64,000 nt of DNA from Streptomyces liliiviolaceus (GTDB lineage Bacteria > Actinomycetota > Actinomycetes > Streptomycetales > Streptomycetaceae): assembly GCF_018070025.1 (NCBI RefSeq), contig NZ_JAGPYQ010000001.1, positions 4,960,001 through 5,024,000 of the forward strand, read 5' to 3'. Made by a program: the position numbers and the translations under genes. The notes under the pieces are model-generated. The model searched no databases. It was not told the origin of the DNA and saw only the letters and a list, made by a program, of their open reading frames with translations. Shown here piece by piece: positions 33,943 to 43,596 of this stretch. The stretch's first letter is position 1. Each line of letters opens with the position of its first letter.

Positions 33943-34892
33943 TCTTCAGGGGTGCGCAGTTCCACCGGGACGGGCTGCGCGGCGGGCGCGCTCCTCGCGC
34001 GCCGCGCGCTCTGCCGGTCCTGCTCGCGCAGCGCGTCGGTGCTCAGCAGGGCCAGCGCGATCCAGATCAGGACGAAGCCGCTCCACCGCGAGGCCGGCAT
34101 CTCCTCGTGGAACAGCACGACGCCGATGAGCAGTTGCAGCACCGGTGTCAGGTACTGGAGAAGCCCGATCGTGGCCAGCGGCAGCCGCCGGGCGGCCGCC
34201 GCGAACAGCAGGAGCGGGGCGACGACCGTCACACCGCCCGCGGCGAGGAGCATGGCGTGCCAGGGGGCGTCCTGGGTGAAGGTCCCGTGGCCGGTGGCCG
34301 TGTAGAAGGCCAGTCCGACCGCGGCCAGGGGGGCGAGGGTGAGGGCCTCGGTGGTGAGCCCGGCGAGCGCGTCGACGTCCCCGCCGACCTGCTTCTTGAT
34401 CAGTCCGTAGAGCCCGAACGAGACCGCGAGGATCAGCGCGATCCAGGGCGGCCGGCCGTAGTCGACGGTGACGACCAGCACGGACAGGGCGCCCGTGGAC
34501 ACCGCCGCCCACTGGAGAGGGCGCAATTGTTCTCGTCGTACGAGCACGGCCAGTGCCACGGTCACCAGGGGGTTGATGAAGTAACCCAGCGACGCCTCGA
34601 TGACGCGGTCGGTGTTGACGGCGTACACGTAGCAGCCCGAGTTCACCGCGAGCACGGCGGCCGCCCCCGCGAGCGCGGACACGCGCCGCCCCCGGCGCAG
34701 CAGCGCGCGCAGCCGGCCCGCGGCGCCGGTGGCCGCGACCACCAGCAGGCAGACCGGCAGCGTCCACAGGAGCCGCTGCAGGAGGATCTCCAGGGTGCTG
34801 GAGCTTTCCAGGAGCCGGAAGTACAGCGGGAACAGGCCCCACAGCACGTAGGCGGCGACCCCGTACAGGCCTCCTCGGCGTGCGTCGTTCAC
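33939..34892 (-). CDS. EamA/RarD-type drug-metabolite transporter
   Basis: 317 residues, ten hydrophobic helices in two EamA halves. The N-terminus GLYGVAAYVLWGLFPLYFRL is typical of RarD proteins, as are LGYFINPLVTVALAVLV and LQYLTPVLQLLIGVVLFHEE. The GTG start at 34892 overlaps the aminotransferase stop by 4 bases. In an operon of biosynthetic enzymes, an exporter for the pathway product is a reasonable guess, though RarD members are functionally ill-defined. Confidence 0.88.
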   Translation of the reverse strand: MNDARRGGLYGVAAYVLWGLFPLYFRLLESSSTLEILLQRLLWTLPVCLLVVAATGAAGRLRALLRRGRRVSALAGAAAVLAVNSGCYVYAVNTDRVIEASLGYFINPLVTVALAVLVRREQLRPLQWAAVSTGALSVLVVTVDYGRPPWIALILAVSFGLYGLIKKQVGGDVDALAGLTTEALTLAPLAAVGLAFYTATGHGTFTQDAPWHAMLLAAGGVTVVAPLLLFAAAARRLPLATIGLLQYLTPVLQLLIGVVLFHEEMPASRWSGFVLIWIALALLSTDALREQDRQSARRARSAPAAQPVPVELRTPEE

Positions 34893-36148
34893 CGTCCCCC
34901 CAGCTGGCTTCTGTCCGCCTCCACGAGATCGCCCTCCACTAGATCGCTCTCCACGAGGTCGCCGCGGGGCCGGAAGCGCCGTATCCGCCGGCAGGCCTCC
35001 TCCACGACCGCGTCGTCCTTGGCGAAGCAGAACCGCAGCAGGTTCTCGCCGGTCGCCCCTTGGTAGAAGGCGCTGCCGGGGACCGAGGCCACACCGCCGT
35101 GCTCCAGCAACGCCATCGCCGCGCCCCGGGAGGTGCCGAAGCCCCACTGGGAGACGTCGGCCAGGACGTAGTACGCCCCCTTCGGGACGATGGGCGACAT
35201 GCCGGCCGCGGCCAGCGCGTCGCACAACCGGTCGCGTTTGCGCTGGTAGTCCCACCGCATCTCGTCGAAGTAGCCGGACGGCAGGGCGAAGCCGGCGAGG
35301 ACGCCGTGCTGCAGCGGATTGGGCGCGCAGACGTAGTACAGGTCGTTGACGAGGGCGATCGCCCTGGCCAGCGGCTCGGGCGCGAGGGCGTAGCCGAGGC
35401 GCCAGCCGGTGATGCTGAACGTCTTCGACAGGCCAGTGATGGTGACCGAGCGGGGCCACAGGCCGCCCACCGTGGCCGGCGAGAGGTGCGGGCAGTCGTC
35501 GTAGCGGATGTACTCGTAGATCTCGTCGCTGATGACGAGCAGGTCCCGGTCGTGTGCGACGCGCGCGACCGCTTCCAGCTCGGTGCGGCTGAACATCTTG
35601 CCGCTGGGGTTGGACGGCGTGCACACCACGATGGCCCGGGTGGTGGGCCGCACCGCCGCCCGCAGCGCCTCCTCGGTGAGGGTGAACTCCGGTGCGGCGA
35701 GGGTGAGGAAGTGCGGTTCGAGGCCGGCGACGACCGCCGCGTTGACGTGGTAGCCGTAGTACGGCTCCATGATGAGGATGCCGTCGCCGGGGTCGAGCAA
35801 CGCGTTGACCGCCGCGGTGTACGCGCCGGTGGCGCCGACGGTGACCACGACCTCCCCCTCGGGTGCGACCGTCAGGCCGTTGTACCGCTCCGCCTTCTCG
35901 GCGATGGCCCGGCGCAGCGCGAGGTGCCCCTCGGGGTAGGTGTAGATGCTCTCGTCGGCGTCTATCGCCGCTTTGGCCGCCTCGGCCACGACCGTGGGGG
36001 TCGGCAGGTCGCAGATCCCCTGTCCCAGGTTGATGGCCCCGAGCCGGTCGCTCTCCCGGCTCATGCGCCGTATGTCGGACTGGGCCAGGCCGCGCAGGCG
36101 TTTCGCTGCCGGGAAGGAGGCCGGCCCGGTGTCCGTCCTCCCTCTCAT
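34889..36148 (-). CDS. PLP-dependent aminotransferase, class I/II (fold type I)
   Basis: 419 residues. Family features are [13 protein letters not shown] near residue 39, Y(T)[56 protein letters not shown], and the PLP lysine in [15 protein letters not shown]. It resembles aspartate/aromatic or kynurenine-type aminotransferases rather than sugar aminotransferases. The C-terminus carries three copies of a 5-residue unit ([15 protein letters not shown]) encoded by 15-bp repeats. Its ATG overlaps the preceding stop by 4 bases. Confidence 0.9.
   Translation of the reverse strand: MRGRTDTGPASFPAAKRLRGLAQSDIRRMSRESDRLGAINLGQGICDLPTPTVVAEAAKAAIDADESIYTYPEGHLALRRAIAEKAERYNGLTVAPEGEVVVTVGATGAYTAAVNALLDPGDGILIMEPYYGYHVNAAVVAGLEPHFLTLAAPEFTLTEEALRAAVRPTTRAIVVCTPSNPSGKMFSRTELEAVARVAHDRDLLVISDEIYEYIRYDDCPHLSPATVGGLWPRSVTITGLSKTFSITGWRLGYALAPEPLARAIALVNDLYYVCAPNPLQHGVLAGFALPSGYFDEMRWDYQRKRDRLCDALAAAGMSPIVPKGAYYVLADVSQWGFGTSRGAAMALLEHGGVASVPGSAFYQGATGENLLRFCFAKDDAVVEEACRRIRRFRPRGDLVESDLVEGDLVEADRSQLGGR
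34921..34965 (-). repeat. Three 15-bp tandem repeats in the aminotransferase 3' end
   Basis: Units starting CCACGAGATCGC, CCACTAGATCGC and CCACGAGGTCGC begin at 34921, 34936 and 34951. They add an acidic DLVE(S/G/A) repeat to the enzyme tail, probably from replication slippage. Confidence 0.75.
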
Positions 36149-37143
36149 CGGCAGGCCTCCTGCCGCACCGGAACGGACTCGGGCCGCTGCCCGCTCGTGA
36201 GGGTCGTCATGGTCGTCCTGGCGGCGAAGTCGGCGATCGTCCGGCGCAGCCCGTCCTCCAGGTCGACCTTCGGCTCCCAGCCCAACAGGGTTTCGGCTCG
36301 GGAGATGTCGGGGCGGCGGCGGGTGGGGTCGTCCTCGGGCAGCGGCCGGAAGACCAGCTCGGACCGCGAGCCGGCGAGCCGTTTGATCTCCCGGGCGATC
36401 TGCTCGACGGTCGTCTCCCGCGGGTTGCCCAGGTTCACCGGCCGGAAGTCGGTCTCGGTCGCCATCAGGCGCACGACGGCCTCGACGAGGTCGTCGACGT
36501 AGCAGAAGGACCGGGTCTGGCTGCCGTCGCCGTAGATGGTCAGGGGCTCCTCGCGCAGCGCCTGCACCGCGAAGTTCGACACCACCCTGCCGTCGTTCTC
36601 GTGCATCCGTGGACCGTAGGTGTTGAAGATCCGGCCGAGCCTGACCTCCACTCCGTACTGCCGCGCGAAGCTCACCGCGAGCGCCTCCGCGCAGCGCTTG
36701 CCCTCGTCGTAACAGGCCCTGATCCCGATGGGGTTGACGTGCCCCCAGTAGTCCTCCTGCTGTGGGTGGACCTCGGGGTCGCCGTACACCTCGGAGGTGG
36801 AGGCGATGAACAGCCGGGCGCCGGTCTCACGGGCCAGTTCGAGGGCGTTCAGCGTGCCCTGTACACAGGTGCGGACGGTGCGCACGGGGTTGCGCTGGTA
36901 GTGGACCGGGGAGGCCGGGCAGGCTAAGTGGTAGATCTGGTCGACCTCGGCGTGGAAGGGCTCGGCCACGTCGTGCCGCTCGAACTCGAAGTGGGGATTT
37001 CCGAGCAGCTTCGCCATGTTGCTGCGCCGCCCGGTGAAGAGGTTGTCCAGGCAGATGACCTCGTGGCCATCGTCGATCAGCCGCTCGCACAGGTGTGATC
37101 CGATGAACCCGGCACCACCCGTGACAAGAACGCGTGTACGCAT
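36145..37143 (-). CDS. UDP-glucuronate decarboxylase / UDP-xylose synthase-like extended SDR
   Basis: 332 residues from ATG 37143 (an in-frame ATG lies at 37161; the inner one has GGAAGG 9 bases upstream). Extended-SDR motifs are [44 protein letters not shown] and the catalytic [38 protein letters not shown] and [13 protein letters not shown] are also present. YDEGKR and the [10 protein letters not shown] segment are diagnostic for the UXS group, which turns UDP-glucuronate into UDP-xylose; UDP-apiose synthases are close relatives and cannot be excluded. Together with the UDP-glucose dehydrogenase it makes an activated pentose. Confidence 0.88.
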   Translation of the reverse strand: MRTRVLVTGGAGFIGSHLCERLIDDGHEVICLDNLFTGRRSNMAKLLGNPHFEFERHDVAEPFHAEVDQIYHLACPASPVHYQRNPVRTVRTCVQGTLNALELARETGARLFIASTSEVYGDPEVHPQQEDYWGHVNPIGIRACYDEGKRCAEALAVSFARQYGVEVRLGRIFNTYGPRMHENDGRVVSNFAVQALREEPLTIYGDGSQTRSFCYVDDLVEAVVRLMATETDFRPVNLGNPRETTVEQIAREIKRLAGSRSELVFRPLPEDDPTRRRPDISRAETLLGWEPKVDLEDGLRRTIADFAARTTMTTLTSGQRPESVPVRQEACR

Positions 37144-37198
37144 AGGGGTAAGACCTTCCATGGAACCGTGAGGAGGCGGGGGACGGCCACGACGTCGG

Positions 37199-37936
37199 CT
37201 ACCGCATCGTGAGGCCGCCGTTGCAGTCGACCGTCTCCCCCGTGACGAAGGTGGCGCCGACCAGGTATTCGATGGTGCGGGCGACGTCCGCCACCCCTCC
37301 CGCGCGCTTCAGCGGGGTGCTCTCGACGAACTGCCGCATCTTGTCCGCGGACGTCACGCGCTCGTGGAAGCGGGTGTCGATGATGCCGGGTGCCACCGCG
37401 TTGACCCGGATGCCGGGCGCGAGTTCGGCCGCGGCGCCGCGGGTGAAGGAGTCCATGGCGGCCTTGGACGCGCCGTACGCCGTGGCGGTCGGCGCCCCGT
37501 GGCGCATCGCGATCGAGGTGACGTTCACGACGCAGGGGTCGTTGCCGCCCCGGCGCAGGAGCCCGGTGCACAGGCTGGTCAGCCGCATCGCGGAGAAGGT
37601 GTTCAGCGCGAACGTCGCGGCCAGGTGATCCCACGTCAGGTCCCCGACGGACTGGCGCTCGATCATGCCGCCCGCGTTGTTGACCAGGACGTCCAGCGCG
37701 TCCATGCGCCTGCCTATCTCCTCGGACAGCGCCTCGCAGCCCGTGTCCGTGGTCAGGTTGCCCTCGACCACCTCGACGCCGGCGCAGACCGGCGCCAGCT
37801 CCTCCCGCAGGGCCAGCGCGCCCTCCTTCGCCGAGTGGTAGTGCAGGACGAGCCGGTTTCCCGGGGCCAGCCGCCGTGCCGTCTCGGCCCCGATGCCGCT
37901 ACCGGCACCCGTGATCACGATGTTCTTCCCGGACAT
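37199..37936 (-). CDS. Short-chain dehydrogenase/reductase in biosynthetic operon
   Basis: 245 residues: [15 protein letters not shown] near the N-terminus, LVNNAGG near 84-90, catalytic NVTSIAM Ser and YGASK Tyr/Lys, and [17 protein letters not shown] 37936 has GGGAGG 6 bases upstream; the frame stays open further upstream without support. It would reduce a ketone of the pathway, for example the aminoketone expected from the alpha-oxoamine synthase two genes upstream. Confidence 0.9.
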   Translation of the reverse strand: MSGKNIVITGAGSGIGAETARRLAPGNRLVLHYHSAKEGALALREELAPVCAGVEVVEGNLTTDTGCEALSEEIGRRMDALDVLVNNAGGMIERQSVGDLTWDHLAATFALNTFSAMRLTSLCTGLLRRGGNDPCVVNVTSIAMRHGAPTATAYGASKAAMDSFTRGAAAELAPGIRVNAVAPGIIDTRFHERVTSADKMRQFVESTPLKRAGGVADVARTIEYLVGATFVTGETVDCNGGLTMR

Positions 37937-38010
37937 GTGTGCCTCCCTTCCAGGCCGGATGTCACGGCCCACGCTCTTCGCCGGAACTCGCCGTGCCGGC
38001 CCGGCCGTGC

Positions 38011-39435
38011 TCACCGCGCGACCTGCCGCAGGCCGGGCTGGTCGACGGCGTCGCTGAACCGCAGGGCGAGGACCTCGGGCACGTTCATGTTCACCGCGTG
38101 CTTCTTCGCCCGGGCGGTCAGCAGCTCCGGCTTGCCGGCCCAGTCGGGCGGCGTCTCCCAGCAGGTGCGGGTCGCTCCGGCGAGGATCTCCTCGGCCTCG
38201 TCCGCGTCCACGTTGCCGGCGGCCTTGGAGTGCTCCAGGGCCAGGGCCAGCTCCTTGCGGCCGTTGACGGCACACATCGTCCACTTGGGCAGTACGGTCA
38301 TCGTGGCGCCGGAGTCGACGCCGAAGACACCGATGTTCCGCCGCATCCGCGAGTCCGACACCGTGTTGATCGCGATCTTGAGGTACGTACCGAGGATCTG
38401 CGACCGGCGCAGCTCCGGATAGAAGTCACGCAGCCGGCTCACCGTCCGCTCGGCGCGTTCCCGCATCTCCGGGTGGCCTTCCGCGAGATAGCGCGCGTAC
38501 GGGGCGGCGCCGGTGACCGGGTCCATCACCAGGTTCATCACGTGTCCGGCCGGCGGGTGATAGATCATCGCGACGTGCTCGTTGAGCGGACTGAGCATGC
38601 CCCCGTAGGAGTCCTCCAGCTTCAGGCAGGTGAAGTTCTTCTCCGTCCCGTCGGGGAGGTCGACGTAGAGGATCTCCCGCAGGGCCATGAACAGTTGCGG
38701 GAACTCGATGCGCGGATTGAGCGACTTGGCCAGGCCGAACGCCGCCGTCGCCGCGCACAGGCTCACCTGGTCCGCGACCAGAGTGCGCCTGACACCGGCG
38801 GCATCCGTGTGGACGACGTCGTACCGGCCGTCGGTGCGGCGCTCCACCGACTGCACCCTGCTGCCCTCGCGGAAGTCGACGCCGCACTGGCGCAGTTCCC
38901 AGTCGAGGACCGTGGACACGAGCGCGGGGTTCATCCCCCGCTGCGGGGTGAGGAACGCGGCGGCCACGTCTTCGACGCCGTCCACGGTGGGGACCTCGCG
39001 GCAGACCTCCGAGGGGTCGCCGAAGAGGGCGTTGGCCGGGTCCTCCTCGCAACGCAGTGCGTAATGGGCGCGGATGACGTCCATGTTCGTCCGGCACTGG
39101 CCGACGATGTCGTGGCCGTCGTCCATCATGCTCCGGGAGGCGATGATGCGGCTGTTCGTCTTGCCGCCGTAGATCGTCTCGGGGAAGAAGCGCTCGTTCT
39201 CGATCCGGCCGTCCAGGCAGTCACGCGCGCTCTGCGGGTCGAAAGGGTACTCGGCACCGCTGTGGTTCTCGCTGACGATGTTGCTGGTCTGCGTGCACAC
39301 GGGGTACGTACCTTCGGAGCGCGCCTGCTGCCCCTCCAGGACGACGACGTCGTACCCCGCGCGGCTGCGGGTGATCGCGGCGACGCAGCCGGCGATTCCC
39401 GCGCCGATCACCACGTGCAGCTCCTTGTGCTTCAT
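38011..39435 (-). CDS. FAD-dependent oxidoreductase
   Basis: 474 residues with an N-terminal FAD Rossmann motif (VVIGAGIAGCVAAITRSRAG, then YDVVVLEG ending in the ribose-binding Glu). A large substrate domain follows, with SLCAATAAFGLAKSL and MIYHPPAGHVMNL, and a late GVDSGATMTVLPKW. It resembles amine/hydroxy-acid-type flavoenzymes but no close named family is evident. The ATG overlaps the upstream gene's stop by 4 bases, with GGAGG 7 bases ahead. Confidence 0.82.
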   Translation of the reverse strand: MKHKELHVVIGAGIAGCVAAITRSRAGYDVVVLEGQQARSEGTYPVCTQTSNIVSENHSGAEYPFDPQSARDCLDGRIENERFFPETIYGGKTNSRIIASRSMMDDGHDIVGQCRTNMDVIRAHYALRCEEDPANALFGDPSEVCREVPTVDGVEDVAAAFLTPQRGMNPALVSTVLDWELRQCGVDFREGSRVQSVERRTDGRYDVVHTDAAGVRRTLVADQVSLCAATAAFGLAKSLNPRIEFPQLFMALREILYVDLPDGTEKNFTCLKLEDSYGGMLSPLNEHVAMIYHPPAGHVMNLVMDPVTGAAPYARYLAEGHPEMRERAERTVSRLRDFYPELRRSQILGTYLKIAINTVSDSRMRRNIGVFGVDSGATMTVLPKWTMCAVNGRKELALALEHSKAAGNVDADEAEEILAGATRTCWETPPDWAGKPELLTARAKKHAVNMNVPEVLALRFSDAVDQPGLRQVAR

Positions 39436-40700
39436 TCCCCGGCCTCCCCGTTCCCGTCGGTCCCGTACGTCGCGTAGGTCGCGTGGACCCGCTTCAGCGC
39501 GGCGGCGACACCCCGGATGTCGTCCTCGGTGTGGTTGGCCGCGATGCACAGCCGCAGCTGCGCGGACTTGCGGCGGACAATGGGGAAGAAGACCACCGAC
39601 GCGTAGTAGCCCTCGGCCAGGAGCTCCTCGCCTGCTTTCAGGGCGTTCGCCTCGTCCCCGATCGGAACCATCCGGATGGGGCTGAACGGCAGTTGCTGCC
39701 CCATCAGTTCGTCGAAGAGCGCCACCCGCTCGCGCAGGGTCCTCTGCAGGGGGGCGATCGCTCCCTCCTCGTGCAGCTCGACGACCGCGCGGCAGGCGTA
39801 GACCGCCTGGAAGGTCTGCGCCGCGGAGAACGCGTACACCTGTCCGTAGGAGCGGATCAGCCGCTCGCGCCACTCGCCCTGGACGAGGAGGCCGCCGCCG
39901 TAGGCGCCGAAGCCCTTGGACAGCGAGTAGGTGAGGATGACGCGCTCGGGGATGTCGCCCTCGATCTGGCTGAGGAGCTGGCCCTCACCGCGCTCGCCGA
40001 AGATGCCCAGGCCGTGGGCATCGTCGATGTAGAGCCACAGATCCAGCTCCTCGGCCAGGTCGAGCAGTTCGCGGGCCGGACACAGACCGCCCATGGAGTA
40101 GATGCCGTCGGCCACGTAGACCGGCACCTCGCCGCGCGCCCGTGCGGCCGAGGCCTGCTTCCGCAGGTCCTCGAAGGAGTTGTGGGGAACAGTCTCCACC
40201 GTCGCCTCGGCGGCGAGCACCGGCTTGAGATAGGCCATGGACGAGTGGGCGAACTGGTCGAAGATCAGGCACGTCCTGTGCGCCGCGCCCTCCTCGAAGA
40301 GCACCCCGCTGGCGAGGAGCGGCATGAGCGAGATGTGCGCGGTGGTCGTCGAGGGGAAGGTGATGGCCCGTCCCCGGTACAGCGCCGAGAGCTCCTCTTC
40401 GAGGAGACGCTGTGGCTCGAAGGAGAATCGCGAACGGGCGCAGCAGAAGTTCATCCCCCACTCCTCCTCCACCGCCTTCGACGCCGCGATCACGCGGGGA
40501 TGCAGGTCGAGTCCGAGGTAGGAGCAGTTGACGAACTCGACCACCCCGCGGCCGTCCGGCAGGAACACCTGCTTCCCTTTGCGACCGGTGATGCTCACCT
40601 GCATCAGACTGCTGTCGACAGCGCGCTCGTACTGGGCGGACGACTCCTTGATGACGAAGGGCGTATTCCTCAGCCGGACGGATGGAGAAGATGACGTCAT
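39432..40700 (-). CDS. Alpha-oxoamine synthase (AONS/KBL/serine palmitoyltransferase family)
   Basis: 422 residues, PLP fold type I. Members condense an amino acid with an acyl thioester, with loss of CO2, to give an alpha-aminoketone. Visible motifs are FVNCSYLGLDLHPRVIAA, FCCARSRFSFEPQRLLEEEL, the substrate-binding YVADGIYSMGG, DDAHGLGIFG with the PLP Asp and His, and TYSLSKGFGAYGG with the PLP lysine. IPIGDE-like VPIGDEANALKAG is near the end. It is the first gene of the operon, with GAGG 8 bases before the ATG. Neither the amino-acid nor the acyl substrate can be read from sequence. Confidence 0.88.
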   Translation of the reverse strand: MTSSSPSVRLRNTPFVIKESSAQYERAVDSSLMQVSITGRKGKQVFLPDGRGVVEFVNCSYLGLDLHPRVIAASKAVEEEWGMNFCCARSRFSFEPQRLLEEELSALYRGRAITFPSTTTAHISLMPLLASGVLFEEGAAHRTCLIFDQFAHSSMAYLKPVLAAEATVETVPHNSFEDLRKQASAARARGEVPVYVADGIYSMGGLCPARELLDLAEELDLWLYIDDAHGLGIFGERGEGQLLSQIEGDIPERVILTYSLSKGFGAYGGGLLVQGEWRERLIRSYGQVYAFSAAQTFQAVYACRAVVELHEEGAIAPLQRTLRERVALFDELMGQQLPFSPIRMVPIGDEANALKAGEELLAEGYYASVVFFPIVRRKSAQLRLCIAANHTEDDIRGVAAALKRVHATYATYGTDGNGEAGE

Positions 40701-41515
40701 GTCTACCTCGATAAAGTAGAAGCTGTTGACGGGATTTCGCGCACGCTCATCACACTTACCTGTTCGGGAACTGCCGACCCACGGCGGGCCGGGAACGGGA
40801 AGATTGTTTCTTGTTTTTCGGCGTCCTTTTCGGCATGCCGAAGAAACATATGCGGACGATCATCGAATCCGGCCGTTCGGACTCGTCATCAAACAGCGCT
40901 TGCCCCGGTCGATCGGCTGCACGAACAGACGGATTACACCGCCGGGGCAGCAGAAAGGCGATGGCCGGCCGACACCACTGGTGGACCGTCAGGCACCGCT
41001 CCCGCGCGGTGCCGCAATGAAGCGCAGTGAAGTCCTCGCGCGAAGCACGAGTGGCCGACAGCCCTTCTGTGGCCGACTCGGTCCCGAAGATAACAGAGCG
41101 CGTGTCTGACCTTGCTCACTATCGCCCCCAACTGCGGATGGCAGCAGGCCATTATGAAGCCCTTAACAAAGTCCGTCATTTTGACCGGTCACTGTTTGCC
41201 ATCCATCCCCCGTGGATGGAATTAATACAACAGTCCACTACCGGCCCATGTCAACACCTGACGGCACCGTTTACCTTTCTCCGGCAGCCGGAAGGCGAAA
41301 CGGAATGCCGGCGACACGGCGATGATGTGCGGACATCGCCCACGACGGAATCAAAACTGGCAGTGGCCCCATACCGGGTAAACAAAAGGGAAAACGGGGG
41401 GTGGGGTGCGGTGAGGACGACTCCGGCCCGCGATGGGAGACCCACGCCACACCTGCGGGCCGGTCCATGCTCAAGGGAGCGTTTCGTGGCTGGAGTGTCT
41501 TCTGGTTCCTGCGGG
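40701..41515. other. 815-bp leader/intergenic region of the biosynthetic operon
   Basis: No convincing gene. It is richer in A/T than its surroundings, mostly at 40701-40880 and 41110-41400. It contains the palindrome TTCGGCATGCCGAA at 40829-40842, flanked by GTTTCTT (40806-40812) and AAGAAAC (40841-40847). A hairpin CCATCCA/TGGATGG lies at 41199-41219. It probably holds the operon promoter and regulatory sites. Confidence 0.6.
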
Positions 41516-42220
41516 TCAGGTGTCGTCCGCGTCGCGGATCAGGAGCGCGATCTGTACCCGGTTCTCGACCGCCAGTTTCGCGAAGAGATTGCCGGTGTGG
41601 GCCTTCACCGTCGCGACGGTGATGTGCAGCCGCTCGGCGATCTGCGCGTTGCCCAGTCCGTCCGCGATGGCCCGGGCGGTCTCCCGTTCCCGTTCGGTCA
41701 GCGTCGACAGGCGGTCGCGCGCGGCGGCGCGGTGGCGGTCGCGGGTGTGCACGGAATCCGGGCCGGTGGCCGCGGCGATCACCCGTGCGGTGGCCGCCGG
41801 GGACAGCACCGGATTGCCGTCCGCGACGGTCCGCACCGCGTCGAGGATGCGGGCGGGCGGCGTGTCCTTGAGGACGAAGCCGAGCGCTCCGGCGCGCAGC
41901 GACCCGAGCACCAGGTCGTCGGAGTCGAAGGTCGTCAGCATCAGCACCCGGGGCGGCGCCGGCCGGCCGAGCAGTTCCCGGGCCGTGTCCAGACCGTCCC
42001 GGCCCGGCATCCGTACGTCCATCAGCACGACGTCGGGCCGCTGCTCGTGCACCACGGCGAGCGCCGCGTTCCCGTCGGCCGCCTCCCCCACGACGGTCAG
42101 GTCCGGTTCGCCGTCGATGACGAGCCGCAGGGCCATGCGGACCAGTTCTTCGTCATCGACGATGACGACCCGTACGGGATCGTGCCGGCTCTCCGTCGAT
42201 GTGCTCTTGTCGTGGCTCAT
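41516..42220 (-). CDS. NarL/FixJ-family response regulator
   Basis: 234 residues. The receiver domain has DDEE near residues 22-25 and the phospho-acceptor Asp near 68 in VVLMDVRMPG. Thr in MLTTFDSDD and Lys in GFVLKD complete the set. The LuxR-type HTH near the C-terminus reads LTERERETARAIADGLGNAQ then IAERLHITVATVKAHTGNLF. The ATG overlaps the kinase stop by 4 bases, so it is the output half of the two-component pair. The target is unknown; the biosynthetic operon begins 816 bp downstream on the same strand. Confidence 0.93.
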   Translation of the reverse strand: MSHDKSTSTESRHDPVRVVIVDDEELVRMALRLVIDGEPDLTVVGEAADGNAALAVVHEQRPDVVLMDVRMPGRDGLDTARELLGRPAPPRVLMLTTFDSDDLVLGSLRAGALGFVLKDTPPARILDAVRTVADGNPVLSPAATARVIAAATGPDSVHTRDRHRAAARDRLSTLTERERETARAIADGLGNAQIAERLHITVATVKAHTGNLFAKLAVENRVQIALLIRDADDT

Positions 42221-43410
42221 GCGCTCTTTTCGTGACTGTGAACGGGGCCGTCCGGCCAGGGCAGTCGTGCGGTGAGAACGTACCCGCCCTCGGACGTGGG
42301 ACGGTGGTCGAGTTCGCCGCCCGCGAGGGTGATCCGTTCGCCGAGGCCCAGCAGGCCGAAGCCGGAGGCTGGTGGCCGTGCGACGCGCAGGGGGGCCGGT
42401 CCGTTGCGGACACTGATGTCGAGGGTGCCGCCCGTGCCGCCGTCGAGGGTGACGTGCACGACCGCGCCGGGTGCGTGTTTGGCGGCGTTGGTCAGCGCTT
42501 CCTGGACGATCCGGTAGCAGGTCCGTCCGACGCCACCGGGCGGGGTCGCGGTCACGGTGTCGGTCAGCCGGACGTCGAGTCCGGAGGTGCGGGCGTCGGC
42601 CACCAGTTCGGGAATGCGGTCGAGGGAGGGCTGCGGCGGTTCCGGGCGGCCGGGGTCGGCGCGGAGCACACCCAGGACCTCGCGCAGCTCTTCCAGGGCT
42701 TGGTGGGAGCCCTCGGCGATACCGCGGACCAGGACGCGGTTCTCGTCGGCCGGCAGGTCACGGCGGTGGTCGAGGACCCCGGCCTGCATGGCGACCAGGG
42801 AGATGCGGTGCGCGAGGACGTCGTGCATCTCGCGGGCGATGCGGTTGCGTTCCATGGCCCGTGCCTGCGCCGCCCGCGCGCTCTGCTCCCGCTCCGCGCT
42901 CTCCGCCCGCTCCCGCAGGGACCGTACCTCGACCCGCCGCGCCCCGACGGCCACGCCCGCGGCCACCGCGATCCCCGCGGTCAGTGACGGCACCACGACC
43001 TGGACCCACCACGACACGTCGGCCGAGCCCTGCACCGGGTACATCTTGACGGCGACCAGCGACGCGATCACATAGGCCAGGGCGACGGCACCCATCTCCA
43101 CCGGGCGGCGGCGGGTGGAGATCGAGCACAGCGCCAGCAGGGCCGCGCCGGTGGCGAGCGCCGACGCGGTCGAGGCGACCGCGACCGCCAGGGCCACCGC
43201 GAGGGGCCACCGCCTCCGCCACAGCAGCAGCGTCAGACAGCCCAGGGCGATCAGCGGATCGGTGACGAGGACCCAGGCGTCCGAGCCGCCCGGCTCCTTC
43301 CGCGTCAGCACGAGGGTCGTCAGCCAGATCGGCAGGCTCACGACCACGGCCGCCGTCAGCCGCCAGGTCTGCTGCCACACTCCGAGCCGCGGCATAACAT
43401 CCGTGTTCAC
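42217..43410 (-). CDS. Sensor histidine kinase (HisKA_3 type)
   Basis: 397 residues from GTG 43410 (GGGGACA lies about 9 bases upstream; ATG 43395 is an alternative). The N-terminal sensor has about five to six membrane helices with short loops (LTAAVVVSLPIWLTTLVL, PLAVALAVAVASTASALA and so on). A coiled coil follows, and the HisKA_3 helix carries His near residue 196 (RNRIAREMHDVLAHR). The HATPase domain has YRIVQEALTNAAKHAPG and ASGFGLLGLGERITLAGG. A short-loop, membrane-embedded sensor usually detects envelope stress. It is divergent from the secreted hydrolase gene. Confidence 0.92.
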   Translation of the reverse strand: MNTDVMPRLGVWQQTWRLTAAVVVSLPIWLTTLVLTRKEPGGSDAWVLVTDPLIALGCLTLLLWRRRWPLAVALAVAVASTASALATGAALLALCSISTRRRPVEMGAVALAYVIASLVAVKMYPVQGSADVSWWVQVVVPSLTAGIAVAAGVAVGARRVEVRSLRERAESAEREQSARAAQARAMERNRIAREMHDVLAHRISLVAMQAGVLDHRRDLPADENRVLVRGIAEGSHQALEELREVLGVLRADPGRPEPPQPSLDRIPELVADARTSGLDVRLTDTVTATPPGGVGRTCYRIVQEALTNAAKHAPGAVVHVTLDGGTGGTLDISVRNGPAPLRVARPPASGFGLLGLGERITLAGGELDHRPTSEGGYVLTARLPWPDGPVHSHEKSA

Positions 43411-43596
43411 CAGGCCATTGTCCCCACATCGTACGACCGGTGGATCACACCCACGGCGGATACGCCTTCGACCCAGGTCTAACCGGCTCCTCTCCCGCGG
43501 TCGGGGCCGGGGCGGTCCGTCGGGCCGATGTGCCCGCCGTTCCCGATCAACAGACTGGTTCGCGTGTCGGTAAAGCCCCCCACAGGAGGACACCTC

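Noticed and set aside
40726..41109. Open frame in the leader of the biosynthetic operon
   Set aside because: No ribosome-binding site, atypical composition and no recognisable fold; it lies in A/T-richer regulatory-looking DNA.
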